Numbered from the stretch's first letter, positions 27,325 through 37,081 are shown. The stretch is 64,000 nucleotides of DNA from Phycisphaerae bacterium (GCA_027078365.1 JALWYQ010000010.1:62001-126000); one strand, 5' to 3'. Made by a program: numbers and translations. The notes: generated from the letters alone by a model not told the origin.

Positions 27325-28263
27325 ATGATCACCAAAATAAAACTAAGATTGCTTGCAATCCTAGCCATTGCTATTTCTAGTTTCTGCTATGGCGAGGTTG
27401 AAAACCCAAACTTCGAGTTCTCCGACCCGAATAATTCTCCCATTGGCTGGGAATGCGAGTTCTACGCTAAAGCTCAACCGGTATTTTCCCCACAAATCGA
27501 AAGTTCGTACGGCAGTACTGAGAATTGGAAGCTCAAACCTGAAATCCTCCATCCTTTTTCTGGACAAAAGATGCTTGTTTTATCTAACGGGAATTTAGGT
27601 CGAGATGTGTTGTCAGATAGAGGAGTTGCTAGGACTGTAGCAACTTTCTCTGCTGGAGAAACGTTCTCATTTAAATATTTCTTCGGCACTTGCGACTATT
27701 TCTACCCTGGAGTCAACTCTGGTGATGGCTGGAACGACTGCGCAAGGGTAAGACTAATCCCAACAGACCCCAACAACAGCGGATTAGAAGAAATAAAGTT
27801 ACTCTGGTGCCATCTAGTTAACGATCCAAATACAAACGGAAACGAGCAACTTGACGACAACTTTGAACTCTACCAAAAGATTGTAGCCGTTGGAGACTAT
27901 GGCTCAATGGAAGGTTGGCGTCCATATGCATTTACATTTGACGAGACAAATGCCGGAGAATATACAGTAGAATTTTCCGTTCATGACATTTATGACAAAA
28001 AAACCAATTCCTATCTATGCATTGATGATATCATATGTGGCAATGCTACAGACCAAGGCGACCTAACGCTAGACATGAAAGTTGATTTAGATGATTGGGC
28101 AGTATTTGCACAACATTATGGACTCGACTGCAATGATCCAAATAATAATTGTGAATATTTTAATATATTTGGTCAAACACAGTCGATTGATTATAATGGA
28201 GATGCTACAGTTAGTATTGATGATGCAGTCCCAATCATCTTAAACTGGCTATGGCAACCATAG
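27325..28263 (+). CDS. Secreted protein with dockerin-like C-terminus
   Basis: 312 residues with a Sec signal peptide (hydrophobic 8-20, cleavage probably after CYG near 23). The mature N-terminal ~200 residues begin VENPNFEFSD and include a GW..Y pattern typical of carbohydrate-binding-like jelly-roll domains; I cannot assign a CBM family. The C-terminal ~65 residues form two EF-hand-like dockerin repeats, DLTLDMKVDLDDWAVFAQHY and DYNGDATVSIDDAVPIILNW, ending WLWQP. Phycisphaerae encode many such proteins without obvious cohesins. A TTG lies just before the ATG at 27325, which I prefer. It is followed 44 bp later by a membrane protein on the same strand. Ligand unknown. Confidence 0.8.
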   Translation: MITKIKLRLLAILAIAISSFCYGEVENPNFEFSDPNNSPIGWECEFYAKAQPVFSPQIESSYGSTENWKLKPEILHPFSGQKMLVLSNGNLGRDVLSDRGVARTVATFSAGETFSFKYFFGTCDYFYPGVNSGDGWNDCARVRLIPTDPNNSGLEEIKLLWCHLVNDPNTNGNEQLDDNFELYQKIVAVGDYGSMEGWRPYAFTFDETNAGEYTVEFSVHDIYDKKTNSYLCIDDIICGNATDQGDLTLDMKVDLDDWAVFAQHYGLDCNDPNNNCEYFNIFGQTQSIDYNGDATVSIDDAVPIILNWLWQP

Positions 28264-28307
28264 TTAATGTTAAGCAGTTATATCAGCTACCTCTAAAGGA
28301 GGATGAA

Positions 28308-29273
28308 ATGTCAAAGCAGAAATCGAAGCTCTTCTTAAACGCGGATTGGTACAAACTGTTTCTTATCATTGTATCACTAACACTAATTATTCTCATACTT
28401 GATAGAATATTTAACTCTGCATTTCTTCACAGTGCTAATATAATTCTGATTTTTATTTCACTAGCAGTAGCAGTATTGGGCGTTCTAGCCGAACTTAAAA
28501 ACACAAATGCCATCCTAAATAGAAACACTCAAATCGCACATTACGCTTCTGATATCCTCAAAAAATCTCTAGAGGAATTAAATACCATAAAACATGATGT
28601 TAAATTAAATGAACAAGTTAAATCTATCGCATACAGAGATATAAATCGCTTAACAATCGAAGAAGCAATTCTAGCTCGGTTGCACCAGAAAGATTTTAAC
28701 ACAACCTATGAGATGATCGAAGAAATAGAAAGTAAAACCGACTATGCAAATCTAGCAGAAAAGTTGCGTAAGTCTGCAGACAAATACAAAAACGCCAGTG
28801 AGAATGAGAGAATCCAGCAGGTTGTTGCCCATATAGAAAATCTCGCTAAGAACCTACATTGGGATCAAGCTTCTATACAAGCAGAGAGACTTGCTATTCA
28901 GCATCCAGATATCACCAGCGTAGTGGAATTGCCTACTAAAATACGCAAAATGAAGGAGCAGAAAAAAACTCAACTCCTAAAAGACTGGGAAAAAGCTACT
29001 AACAGTGGCGACACCGATAGAAGCCTGCGCATTCTAAAAGAACTAGATAAGTATCTTACTCCAAGCGAAGCACAGGCATTGGAAGAATCTGTTAGTGGAG
29101 TATTCCGCACAAAACTACACAATCTTGGAGTTAGCTTCTCCTTAGCCGTTTCACAGAAAAACTGGGAAACTGCCCTAGAAACGGGTGAAGAAATAATCAG
29201 AGATTATCCAAACAGCAAAATGGCACACGAAATCCTCTCAAAAATCGAAGTGTTAAGGGAGCGTGCCAAATAA
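28308..29273 (+). CDS. Membrane-anchored coiled-coil/TPR-like protein
   Basis: 321 residues. Two adjacent transmembrane helices (about 12-31 and 36-54) form a hairpin, leaving both ends in the cytoplasm. The rest is helical: a coiled-coil region (about 60-130), a charged helical array, and a C-terminal TPR-like pair with WETALETGEEIIRDYPNSKMA. No enzyme motif. A perfect AAAGGAGG before ATG 28308 rules out the longer frame that overlaps the previous gene. Probably cotranscribed with the dockerin-like gene. Family not recognised. Confidence 0.8.
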   Translation: MSKQKSKLFLNADWYKLFLIIVSLTLIILILDRIFNSAFLHSANIILIFISLAVAVLGVLAELKNTNAILNRNTQIAHYASDILKKSLEELNTIKHDVKLNEQVKSIAYRDINRLTIEEAILARLHQKDFNTTYEMIEEIESKTDYANLAEKLRKSADKYKNASENERIQQVVAHIENLAKNLHWDQASIQAERLAIQHPDITSVVELPTKIRKMKEQKKTQLLKDWEKATNSGDTDRSLRILKELDKYLTPSEAQALEESVSGVFRTKLHNLGVSFSLAVSQKNWETALETGEEIIRDYPNSKMAHEILSKIEVLRERAK

Positions 29274-29301
29274 GACGTTTAAGCTGAAGAGCTACAAAAA
29301 A

Positions 29302-29329
29302 AGCTGCCCTGATGAGAACAGCTCTTTTT
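29302..29329 (+). terminator. Probable terminator after the membrane protein
   Basis: AGCTG/CAGCT stem (29302-29306, 29319-29323) then five T. A competing AAGAGCT/AGCTCTT pairing also exists. Confidence 0.5.
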
Positions 29330-29340
29330 GTGACTTTGAA

Positions 29341-29886
29341 TTAACGAAGATCGAAAAGTGATTGTGTTTTTAGTATAGTCCTTTGTTCTGGGAACGCATG
29401 GAACGAATGGATATGTAATTCTTTTCGTCTTGGTTCAAAATCAATGTAACTAAACGGCGACAATCCAGAAGAAAGAGTCTCTGGATACTCAACGAAAATA
29501 CCTCTGTTTTTACTAAACTTCTCCAAGTCAATCTTGGACTGCTTATAGAGGCTCTCACTCATGCGCTCAATCTGAAAGTCTGTCATGTAACTTAGACCTC
29601 TACTTAGAGTACATTTGTGATTGCGATGACCTTTGAACTTAAATCGCTCTACAAGCCCTCTTTTAGGAAGCAACTGTTTCGTATTGGCGATTACCTCGCT
29701 TAGACATACATCATCGATAAAAACACTTATCACATGAGAACAACCCGTCTCCCATACGATAGTTTCGTAATTTTCCATCTTGAGATGTCTCTTTGCCCTG
29801 ATTTCAAAGAGTTCTGGATGAAGGGGGCGTTGGTATAGTGAAAACATCAACTCATCAACTGCAATATTTGTTCTTGGCATTTCCAT
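29341..29886 (-). CDS. DUF2617-like hypothetical protein
   Basis: 181 residues, soluble, no signal peptide. The N-terminal SLYQRPLHPELFEIRAKR and the central RFKFKGHRNHKC fit the DUF2617 family as I remember it; I am only moderately sure. The family has no known function. AGGTGA sits before the first ATG at 29886. It converges with the membrane-protein gene. The 281 bp upstream are AT-rich with no feature seen. Confidence 0.7.
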   Translation of the reverse strand: MEMPRTNIAVDELMFSLYQRPLHPELFEIRAKRHLKMENYETIVWETGCSHVISVFIDDVCLSEVIANTKQLLPKRGLVERFKFKGHRNHKCTLSRGLSYMTDFQIERMSESLYKQSKIDLEKFSKNRGIFVEYPETLSSGLSPFSYIDFEPRRKELHIHSFHAFPEQRTILKTQSLFDLR

Positions 29887-30167
29887 CGCGTCACCTGTAG
29901 TTTAGATATCAATAACTTCTCATTCACTCTGAGGTCATTATAACGAGATGACTCGGTAGGCTTCAAGGGGAATATAGCGGCGCAATACCCGATGGAAATT
30001 ACTTATCGGACTATTATCTTGCAAAGACCTGAAAACACTAGAATTAGAGTTTCACTTTTTTTTCGACAAAATTAAAAAAAAACTTTAACTTTTTAATTTT
30101 ATTTTGTATAGCAACACTGAAAATAGCATTAATTACGGACTTATCACTTCCAACTATCACTAAAAAA

Positions 30168-31082
30168 CTAAGCATGTGTTGCAAAAACATATGAATTTAA
30201 TAGTGCAACTATTATATTGTGATAAATATGAGTAGCCGCACTTATTCCGATGCCTCTAAATGCGAATATAACAGCTAGATACGCTCCTGCCAGCATTCTA
30301 AAAGCAAATATTATTGGAACTAACTTCTCGCTCCTAACGACATGACCGTCTAAAAAGTAGAAATGATGATGAAGGCTAAAAAGAAAAGAGGAAATCAATA
30401 TCGCATACAAAACCGCTATCGACGAACTAAAACCAAGTAAATCCTTAAAAAATATCAACAGCAACCAGATTAAGATTAACCTGAAGATAAGTTCTTCATA
30501 AATCCCTGCCCCAATTCCCGTTACTATCTCTAAAATAAGACTATGGCTCGATTCTTGTTGAGAAACACTATCAGCGTCTTCTTGAGCGGCTAAAACAACA
30601 ACCTTTTGCGTATCTTGAGCAACATCTATCTTTGAATATTGAGCTGGGCTAGCAATTCGCCCAAAAAGAAGTCCAAACACTATCAGCGGAATCGCCCAGC
30701 CAAGACACTCAAGCGTCATAGGGAGAAAATCTTTAAATCGAACTCTGTAGCCACTTCTACTTGTAATCTGCATAGCAACAAGAACAATGATAAATGCCAT
30801 TGGCGCACCCATCCAAGCGGATTCGCTAGAGAGGCCAAGCCACGTTAGAAAATTATGTATCCAAGCAAAAGCTACTACTAACCCAGGTATCTCATCAAGT
30901 GGCCTCGTCAGAAGATCTGGACTCATAAAAAAGACGGCAATCTCGTAAAACACAATAAAAAAGAGCAGATACGTTATCGCGTAGATTGGGCGTGAAGTCC
31001 TTTCAAAATACGAACCAGACTCGCATGGAAAGAAATGACTCCCAAAAAGAAAATCTCGTTTATTACTCTGCGAACTTGCCAT
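30168..31082 (-). CDS. CPBP-family intramembrane metalloprotease
   Basis: 304-residue integral membrane protein with about 7-8 hydrophobic helices. The family's catalytic motifs are present: YEELIFR (EExxxR, near 194-199), FSLHHHFYF (FxxxH, near 240) and the late HIYHN. CPBP (CAAX/Abi) proteases cleave within membranes and act in prenyl-protein processing or bacteriocin self-protection; the context gives no substrate. A polar loop of about 45 residues (near 140-185) precedes the first motif. No clear ribosome-binding site. Divergent from the glycosylase gene. Confidence 0.85.
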   Translation of the reverse strand: MASSQSNKRDFLFGSHFFPCESGSYFERTSRPIYAITYLLFFIVFYEIAVFFMSPDLLTRPLDEIPGLVVAFAWIHNFLTWLGLSSESAWMGAPMAFIIVLVAMQITSRSGYRVRFKDFLPMTLECLGWAIPLIVFGLLFGRIASPAQYSKIDVAQDTQKVVVLAAQEDADSVSQQESSHSLILEIVTGIGAGIYEELIFRLILIWLLLIFFKDLLGFSSSIAVLYAILISSFLFSLHHHFYFLDGHVVRSEKLVPIIFAFRMLAGAYLAVIFAFRGIGISAATHIYHNIIVALLNSYVFATHA

Positions 31083-31147
31083 GCGGGAGAGTTTACTGTA
31101 TTACATTGTAAAATACAACCGTAATTGCAGTTGGGGGAATAGCTTGT

Positions 31148-31813
31148 ATGAACAACAGAGAACTAATACTAGAAATATACCAGCGCCTTCTCGATAGATA
31201 CTCCAGACAAAATTGGTGGCCTAGCGATAGCCGTTTTGAAATTATTGTAGGCGCAATATTAACTCAGAATACAAACTGGAGCAACGTCGAAAAGGCAATA
31301 AATAACCTCAAAAAAAACAATCTTCTCACCCCAGAGGAGATGTATCAATGTGATAGCCAAATACTTGCAGAGTTAATTCGTCCGTCTGGATATTACAATA
31401 TCAAAACCAAACGTATCAAAAACTTCTTAAAATGGCTCTTTGAAAATTATGATGGTCAAATCGAGGCTCTAGAACCACTAGAAACATCATACCTAAGGGA
31501 AGAATTGCTTGGCATAAATGGCATTGGCAAAGAAACGGCAGATTCCATACTTCTCTACGGATTAGAAAAACCAACATTTATAGTAGATGCATATACAGCA
31601 AGAATCTTCGGCAGACACGGATTAATAGATTCCTACTGGGGCTACGACGAGATAAAAGAACTTTTCGAGAGCAATCTTGACAAAGATGCCAAACTCTACA
31701 ATGAATACCATGCATTAATAGTAACACTTGGAAAAGAACACTGCAAAAAACGCCCTATCTGTAAAGGCTGCCCTCTCGAGTCTCTTGCTCATGAAATAGA
31801 AGAGTATTTCTAG
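31148..31813 (+). CDS. Endonuclease III-like DNA glycosylase (monofunctional type)
   Basis: HhH-GPD base-excision-repair protein of 221 residues. The helix-hairpin-helix is GINGIGKETA (122-131) and the catalytic aspartate is D147 in VDAYTAR. The lysine that makes endonuclease III an AP lyase (GVGRKTA) is replaced by E129, so a monofunctional glycosylase such as the MagIII/COG2231 type is more likely than Nth. The C-terminal cluster region has only three of the four expected cysteines (C199, C205, C208; position 214 is Ala). Substrate base unknown; alkylated purines are a guess from the related group. Confidence 0.85.
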   Translation: MNNRELILEIYQRLLDRYSRQNWWPSDSRFEIIVGAILTQNTNWSNVEKAINNLKKNNLLTPEEMYQCDSQILAELIRPSGYYNIKTKRIKNFLKWLFENYDGQIEALEPLETSYLREELLGINGIGKETADSILLYGLEKPTFIVDAYTARIFGRHGLIDSYWGYDEIKELFESNLDKDAKLYNEYHALIVTLGKEHCKKRPICKGCPLESLAHEIEEYF

Positions 31814-31857
31814 ATGAATTATAGACCAACAACCTTTTTTCTGTTATTTTATTGGCT

Positions 31858-33216
31858 ATGAACGAAACAGACCCAAATACAGCAATCACCGTGGCAATGG
31901 TGTCACTTGGTTGCCCTAAAAACCAAGTAGATGCAGAGTCTATGCTCGGTAAGATTGCCCAAAGCAATTTCTTTGTAACAACCGATCTAGAAAATACAGA
32001 TGTTGTTATTATTAACACCTGTGGTTTTATAGACCCTGCAAAGAAAGAAGCCATCTCAGAGATGAGGTATTTTGCGCAGCTAAAAGAGCAAGGGCAGATA
32101 CAAAGAATCATCGCAACGGGTTGTCTAACCCAACGTATGGGCGAAAAGCTTCTCGAAAAAGAACCATACCTAGACGCGGTAGTTGGCCTAGGAGAGAGAG
32201 ACAATATCGTAGAAATCATTGAGGAGAGTCTCTCTACAAATAAATCGCTTGTCCGTCTTGAAAGAAAAGAGGGCTTTATTAGCGATGATAGCGCAAGACT
32301 CTTAACAACACTACCCCACTGGGCGTACCTGCGCATCAGTGAGGGTTGCAACCGCAAATGCGCATTCTGCACTATTCCACAAATTAGAGGTTCCTTTAGA
32401 AGTAAACCTATGGAGATGATTATCTCTGAAGCAAGAGAACTAGTCAGTAGCGGCGTAAAAGAATTAGACCTCATCGCGCAGGACAGTAATTATTACGGAA
32501 AAGACCACGGCAAGAGCAATGGATTGGTGAAATTGCTTGATGAACTTGAAAAGATTGAAGACCTTGAATGGATAAGGGTTATGTATCTCTACCCTGCCAC
32601 TGTCACAGATGAGCTTATCAAAAAAATAGCTTCATCAAAGAAGGTGCTCAATTATTTTGACATTCCAATACAGCATATAAACAATGAAATACTCTCAAGT
32701 ATGCAGCGCATCGACACAAAGGAAAAGACTACCGAGCTTATCGAAAAAATCCGCGCAGCAATGCCTGATGCAGTGATTAGGACCACAGTAATCGTGGGCT
32801 ATCCAGGTGAGAGTAGTGAGCAATTTGACGAACTCATAAAATTTATTAAGTGGGCAAAGTTTGATGCGCTTGGTTGCTTCCCATACTATGCAGAAAAAGG
32901 AACGCCCGCACAAAAACTAAAGGGGCAAATCAAAGGCAAGCTAAAACAAAAACGCGTAGAGGAGGTGATGCTCACACAGCAAAAAATAGTATTCGAGAAA
33001 AATGCCCAGCTTATCGGAAAAGAGTTAAAAATTGTATATGACGGAATGGACGAAAATGGCGAACACATCGGTCGCTATTACGGACAAGCACCACAAATAG
33101 ACAGCGTATGTATCATCGATAACTGCACTGCCAATAGTGGTGATTTTTTAAACACCAAGGTTATTGGAACGCGTGATTACGATATTATTGTTGAACAATT
33201 ACCAAAAGACCTTTAG
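31858..33216 (+). CDS. rimO: Ribosomal protein S12 methylthiotransferase
   Basis: Radical SAM enzyme that adds a methylthio group to Asp of ribosomal protein S12. 452 residues: N-terminal MTTase domain with cysteines C19 (SLGCPKNQ), C55 (NTCGF) and C89 (ATGC); radical SAM cluster C164-x3-C168-x2-C171 (CNRKCAFC); C-terminal TRAM domain from about 385. SLGCPKN distinguishes RimO from MiaB. ATG 31858 preferred over a TTG two codons earlier. Follows the glycosylase gene by 44 bp. Confidence 0.95.
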   Translation: MNETDPNTAITVAMVSLGCPKNQVDAESMLGKIAQSNFFVTTDLENTDVVIINTCGFIDPAKKEAISEMRYFAQLKEQGQIQRIIATGCLTQRMGEKLLEKEPYLDAVVGLGERDNIVEIIEESLSTNKSLVRLERKEGFISDDSARLLTTLPHWAYLRISEGCNRKCAFCTIPQIRGSFRSKPMEMIISEARELVSSGVKELDLIAQDSNYYGKDHGKSNGLVKLLDELEKIEDLEWIRVMYLYPATVTDELIKKIASSKKVLNYFDIPIQHINNEILSSMQRIDTKEKTTELIEKIRAAMPDAVIRTTVIVGYPGESSEQFDELIKFIKWAKFDALGCFPYYAEKGTPAQKLKGQIKGKLKQKRVEEVMLTQQKIVFEKNAQLIGKELKIVYDGMDENGEHIGRYYGQAPQIDSVCIIDNCTANSGDFLNTKVIGTRDYDIIVEQLPKDL

Positions 33217-33271
33217 AATTCTGTAATTATCGTTAGCTTTCAAATTAAAGTAGAATCGCCAAGAATAAAAT

Positions 33272-33874
33272 ATGATTAGACATATTCCAAACATCTTAAC
33301 AGTGATGAGATTAATTCTCACCGGATTCCTTCTCTGGATGGTGTTGCATTCAAGAGTCGCTACAAATCGTGTGTTCTTTATCGACATGGCTTTTGTCTTT
33401 TTTATAGTAACCGCGTTAACTGATATAGTTGATGGTTACATCGCTAGAAAATACAACGCTGTAAGCAAATTTGGAAGAATCGTCGATCCATTGGCTGACA
33501 AATTTTTAATATGCGGTGTATTTGTATGTTTTGCAATAATTGGTCGGCCTCTACTCTTTGATTTCTCCGCAAAAACTCTAGCCATAATTCAATGGTCAAC
33601 AGTCATTATTCTAATAGCCAGAGAATTAATGGTAACAATCATTCGCCAATGGGCAGAAGATAGAAATATCAAATTCCCCGCCTCAGTGTATGGCAAGCTA
33701 AAAATGTTTACACAATCATTCGCCGTTGGAACTGTTATGGTAAAAATGGCTCACGTTGAACATGCATTATGGGCAAACTGGTTCACTGCAATCACCTACA
33801 CCATAATGCTCTTGGCTACAATCATCTCCGGTCTCGAAGCTCTAGTTAGATTAGTGCAGGCAACAAAGCGCTAG
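33272..33874 (+). CDS. pgsA: CDP-diacylglycerol-glycerol-3-phosphate 3-phosphatidyltransferase
   Basis: Makes phosphatidylglycerol phosphate, the first step toward phosphatidylglycerol. 200 residues with about five transmembrane helices and the full CDP-alcohol phosphotransferase motif, from DGYIARKYN through GRIVDPLADK (D-G-x2-A-R-x8-G-x3-D-x3-D). It is 55 bp after rimO and converges with thiH. Confidence 0.93.
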   Translation: MIRHIPNILTVMRLILTGFLLWMVLHSRVATNRVFFIDMAFVFFIVTALTDIVDGYIARKYNAVSKFGRIVDPLADKFLICGVFVCFAIIGRPLLFDFSAKTLAIIQWSTVIILIARELMVTIIRQWAEDRNIKFPASVYGKLKMFTQSFAVGTVMVKMAHVEHALWANWFTAITYTIMLLATIISGLEALVRLVQATKR

Positions 33875-33921
33875 AGACACACGTCCGTGCATCTCTACGA
33901 TATTACATTTAGCTTGCGACT

Positions 33922-35067
33922 CTACGCGTCATCAACAAAACCAGCGTCCCAGTCTTTCCAGACAGCTTCATAGCCTGCATCTTTGAGCATCTGCGCAACC
34001 TCTTTAGGTGATGATTTATCATCTATCTCAAACTGAGAAACACTCTCGTCGTCACCAGAATAGCCGCCAGGGTTGGTTTTAGATCCGGCGCTAACTTTAG
34101 TCACACAGAGTTTGATTAGATGTTTGCGAAACTCGCTACTCTCTCTAGTTGATATCGTAATACCTGCATCAGAGAAACAAAGCCTAAGAGCTAGCATCAT
34201 CTGGACAAAATGTTTGTCTGATATAATATTTTCGTAGATAGGCCCATCAACATCCTGCGCAGGACGCAGACGTGGAAATGAAAACGCAACTTGACTGCGC
34301 CAATATATTTTCATTAAATAGGCCGCGTGTTCGCCTAGTGCAAGTGTCTCTAACCGCCAATCTCTTAACCCAAGAAGCGCACCAATACCTAACCTTCTAA
34401 ATCCTGCCTGCGCCGCATAGTCTGGAGTCATTAGACGCTTAGAATAGTCTCTCTTTGGACCTGTTGGGTGAAGTTTTTCATAAAGCTCTCTATCGTAAGT
34501 TTCTTGATAGATGCTAATTCCATCAATCCCAGATTTGAATAATCTAGCGTATTCATCTTGGCTCATTGGATATATTTCAATCTCAATTGCACAAAATTTC
34601 TCGCGCAGCCTCTTTGAAAGCTCACTTAGATATTCAACATCAATGTATTTAGGGTCTTCACCGCTTAAGATAAGAATATGCCTAAAGCCCTGCTTGGCAA
34701 TAACATCGGCATCTGCGCAGGCTTGGTCTATCGAGAGTCTCACACGTTTGAAATCATGGCACTGATTGAAGCCGCAGTACTCGCATCCATTTATACAAAA
34801 ATTCGACACATACATAGGAACGTAGAGCTGCATAGTTTTGCCAAATCTCTTTAGCGTCAACTCTCTTGCCTGCCGCGCCATCTCTTCGAGGTAGTTCTGC
34901 GCGGCTGGAGAAATTAAACGAAGAAGCCTTTGACGCGAAAATTTTCCCGGCTCTTTTGCAAGCTCTGCTCTAACCTGAGCGGGAGTAACTTGCTCAATCT
35001 GCGATTGGTAATTATTTTCTCCGCCATCAAGAGCTGCATCATGTAGGATTTTTTCAAAATCATTCAT
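33922..35067 (-). CDS. thiH: 2-iminoacetate synthase ThiH
   Basis: Radical SAM tyrosine lyase supplying dehydroglycine for the thiazole ring in anaerobic-type thiamine synthesis. 381 residues with the cluster motif C91-x3-C95-x2-C98 (CINGCEYC). The ATG overlaps the thiG stop by 8 nt, so translation is coupled. Last gene of the riboswitch-controlled operon. Confidence 0.95.
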   Translation of the reverse strand: MNDFEKILHDAALDGGENNYQSQIEQVTPAQVRAELAKEPGKFSRQRLLRLISPAAQNYLEEMARQARELTLKRFGKTMQLYVPMYVSNFCINGCEYCGFNQCHDFKRVRLSIDQACADADVIAKQGFRHILILSGEDPKYIDVEYLSELSKRLREKFCAIEIEIYPMSQDEYARLFKSGIDGISIYQETYDRELYEKLHPTGPKRDYSKRLMTPDYAAQAGFRRLGIGALLGLRDWRLETLALGEHAAYLMKIYWRSQVAFSFPRLRPAQDVDGPIYENIISDKHFVQMMLALRLCFSDAGITISTRESSEFRKHLIKLCVTKVSAGSKTNPGGYSGDDESVSQFEIDDKSSPKEVAQMLKDAGYEAVWKDWDAGFVDDA

Positions 35068-35845
35068 CTCTTAAAAACCCCGTCAATGGACTAGACGCCA
35101 CTGCCATTTTAGACTCAGCCGCAGCTCCAGTCTTGTACGCAATTCTTCCTGCCTCAGTTGCCAACTTAAATGCCTGTGCCATCATAACAGGGTCGGCTGC
35201 TGTAGCAATTGCCGTATTGACCAAGACTGCGTCTGCGCCCATTTCCATCGCGTCCGCTGCATGCGATGGCAAACCAATACCCGCATCAACTACTACAGGA
35301 ACATTTGCTTGATCTATAATTATCTCAATAGCATCACGAGTTGATAGCCCGCGATTTGTTCCAATCGGTGCTGCCAATGGCATTACAGTAGCCGTGCCAA
35401 CCTCTTCCAATCGCTTCGCTAAAACTGGGTCGGCATTAATATATGGAAGAACGACAAAGCCTTCTTTCACTAAAACCTCTGCCGCCTTTAGAGTTTCAAT
35501 CGGATCAGGTAGAAGGTAGTATGGATCTGGAGTAACTTCAAGCTTGAGCCAGTTTATACCGCTAGCCGCTCGAGCTAACCTTGCTAGACGAATTGCTTCT
35601 GCGCTATCTCTTGCACCAGAAGTGTTTGGCAATAAAAGATACTTATCAGAATCAATCGCACTTAACATATCGTCATTCTTATTATCGATATCTACGCGTC
35701 TAAGCGCAACTGTAACAATCTCGGCCCCACTTGCTTCAATTGCTGATTTCATAAGTTCATTTGATGCAAACTTACCCGTTCCGACAAAAAGTCTAGAAGA
35801 AATCTCTTGGCCGTTAATTATCAATTTATCATCTGCAATATTCAT
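35060..35845 (-). CDS. thiG: Thiazole synthase
   Basis: Forms the thiamine thiazole phosphate from DXP, dehydroglycine and ThiS-thiocarboxylate. 261 residues: [11 protein letters not shown] near the start, NTSGARD, WLKLEV with the Schiff-base lysine, and the phosphate-binding VDAGIGLPS and [12 protein letters not shown]. Start ATG 35845 is 1 nt after the thiS stop with GGGAGG upstream; the longer frame would overlap thiS. Confidence 0.95.
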   Translation of the reverse strand: MNIADDKLIINGQEISSRLFVGTGKFASNELMKSAIEASGAEIVTVALRRVDIDNKNDDMLSAIDSDKYLLLPNTSGARDSAEAIRLARLARAASGINWLKLEVTPDPYYLLPDPIETLKAAEVLVKEGFVVLPYINADPVLAKRLEEVGTATVMPLAAPIGTNRGLSTRDAIEIIIDQANVPVVVDAGIGLPSHAADAMEMGADAVLVNTAIATAADPVMMAQAFKLATEAGRIAYKTGAAAESKMAVASSPLTGFLRDE

Positions 35846-35846
35846 A

Positions 35847-36056
35847 TCAACCGCCTCCCACAAATCGGATAAGTTCAATGCTCTGGCCTTCTTGGAGTTT
35901 AGTAGTTTCAAATTTGCTTCGCTCAATTATTTCTCCGTCAATTTCAGCAACAACTGTTGCCCCATCAACTTCGAGTAATTCAAGCAATTCTGACAAACAA
36001 GAAGGTATCTTGTGCGAGAAGTCTTTCTCTTTACCGTTAATCTTTAGCTTACTCAT
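35847..36056 (-). CDS. thiS: Sulfur carrier protein ThiS
   Basis: Ubiquitin-like sulfur carrier of 69 residues ending in the required Gly-Gly (IRFVGGG). ThiF adenylates this end and sulfur is then carried to ThiG. Start ATG 36056 has AGGTG 4 nt upstream; the longer frame gives eight extra basic residues not expected in the family. thiF ends 7 nt before it. Confidence 0.93.
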   Translation of the reverse strand: MSKLKINGKEKDFSHKIPSCLSELLELLEVDGATVVAEIDGEIIERSKFETTKLQEGQSIELIRFVGGG

Positions 36057-36063
36057 TTTGCAC

Positions 36064-36711
36064 CTAGTTTTTTTTCTCAATCAACATCTCAATTATTGCG
36101 TTAGCTTGGTGGTTTGCCCCTATTCCAACTCTTGCTGCGTAGAGACCAACACCCTCACCAATCTCACTTTCCAAATCTCCAACTAACACGAATCTTGATG
36201 ATATCTTTTTAGTTTCAATTACATTACTTCTGCCAAAACCTGCCACACCACTAGCAGCAACAATTCCAACATTGGGCATACGTGAAAGAACAGTCTCTAC
36301 AATCATCTGTTTCGCTGTAGCCACGTCAAAACATTCCGCAACAACATCCACATCAGAGAATAACTCTTCAACACTTCGCGCATCAAGCTTAATTGTATGG
36401 GCGGTTATTTTTGCGTATGGATTGATTCGTCTTAGATTCTCAAGCATCGCATCGGTTTTATACATTCCAATCTGGTCTGCAAAATATTGTTGCCTATTTA
36501 GATTGCTAATCTCAACCTTGTCGAAATCTACGATGATAAGATTACCAAGCCCAGCTCGCAACAAAGACATCGCCACCACAGAACCAAGCCCGCCAAGCCC
36601 AGCCACTGCGACGGTAGAGGCCTGCAACTTTTCGTATATCTTATCGCCAATGTTAGCTCTCGTAATTTCTTCAAGCTCAGAAGCGCTTGGATTATATCTT
36701 GAATCAGACAT
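36064..36711 (-). CDS. thiF: ThiS adenylyltransferase ThiF
   Basis: E1-like enzyme activating ThiS. About 215 residues: nucleotide-binding AGLGGLGSVVA, DFDKVEISNLNRQQY and a late GVGLYAARVGIGANHQAN. It lacks the CxxC zinc pairs of MoeB, as in short ThiF proteins of anaerobes. Start is uncertain: ATG 36723 lies directly on the U tract of the riboswitch terminator with no ribosome-binding site; ATG 36711 has GGAA 6 nt upstream and is preferred. Confidence 0.9.
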   Translation of the reverse strand: MSDSRYNPSASELEEITRANIGDKIYEKLQASTVAVAGLGGLGSVVAMSLLRAGLGNLIIVDFDKVEISNLNRQQYFADQIGMYKTDAMLENLRRINPYAKITAHTIKLDARSVEELFSDVDVVAECFDVATAKQMIVETVLSRMPNVGIVAASGVAGFGRSNVIETKKISSRFVLVGDLESEIGEGVGLYAARVGIGANHQANAIIEMLIEKKN

Positions 36712-36723
36712 ATCTGTTTCCAT

Positions 36724-36756
36724 AAAAAAATCGCACAACCTAGCAAAGGTTCTGCG
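36724..36756 (-). terminator. Riboswitch expression-platform terminator
   Basis: 10-bp stem with one mismatch (36732-36741 with 36747-36756) and seven T on the minus strand (36724-36730), between the TPP aptamer and thiF. A 7-bp alternative pairing of the aptamer end GCGAAGG with CCTTTGC in this hairpin (one G-U) could be the antiterminator. Confidence 0.75.
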
Positions 36757-36780
36757 ATAAGTAATTGTCAACTACTCTCG

Positions 36781-36868
36781 CCTTCCTTCGCTGGTGCTAA
36801 CCATCAGGTTCAAAGGGTCGTTGCGTCCGCAACCTCTCAGCCCAAAATCTAGGCTCCCCTGGCAAATT
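36781..36868 (-). ncRNA. TPP riboswitch (THI element)
   Basis: The minus strand carries the conserved THI landmarks in order: GGGGAGCC, GGGCTGAGA, a short P3 hairpin (GTTGCGGACGCAAC), ACCCTTTGAACCTGAT and CCAGCGAAGG. It directly precedes the thi operon, and the downstream terminator indicates TPP-induced transcription termination. Confidence 0.95.
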
Positions 36869-36876
36869 ATGAGTGG

Positions 36877-36905
36877 ATTATAACAACGTGCCCATCTAAA
36901 AACAA
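36877..36905 (-). promoter_or_regulatory. Promoter of the thi operon
   Basis: On the minus strand TTGTTT (36900-36905), 17-nt spacer, perfect TATAAT (36877-36882). Transcription would begin right at the 5' end of the riboswitch. Confidence 0.65.
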
Positions 36906-37081
36906 CTACTAAACTTTCTATATTTAGCTAAGTGTTTTAGACAATCTTTTCCGTCTTTTACTAGTCATCTGTTAAGAAGGTGTTTGGTGCCTTAGTTAGG
37001 CTCAGAAGAAGTAAGAGGAAAGATAGCTCCATGGAATGACACTCAAAGCAAGCAAATGAACACTATTGAATGGCTATGCAA

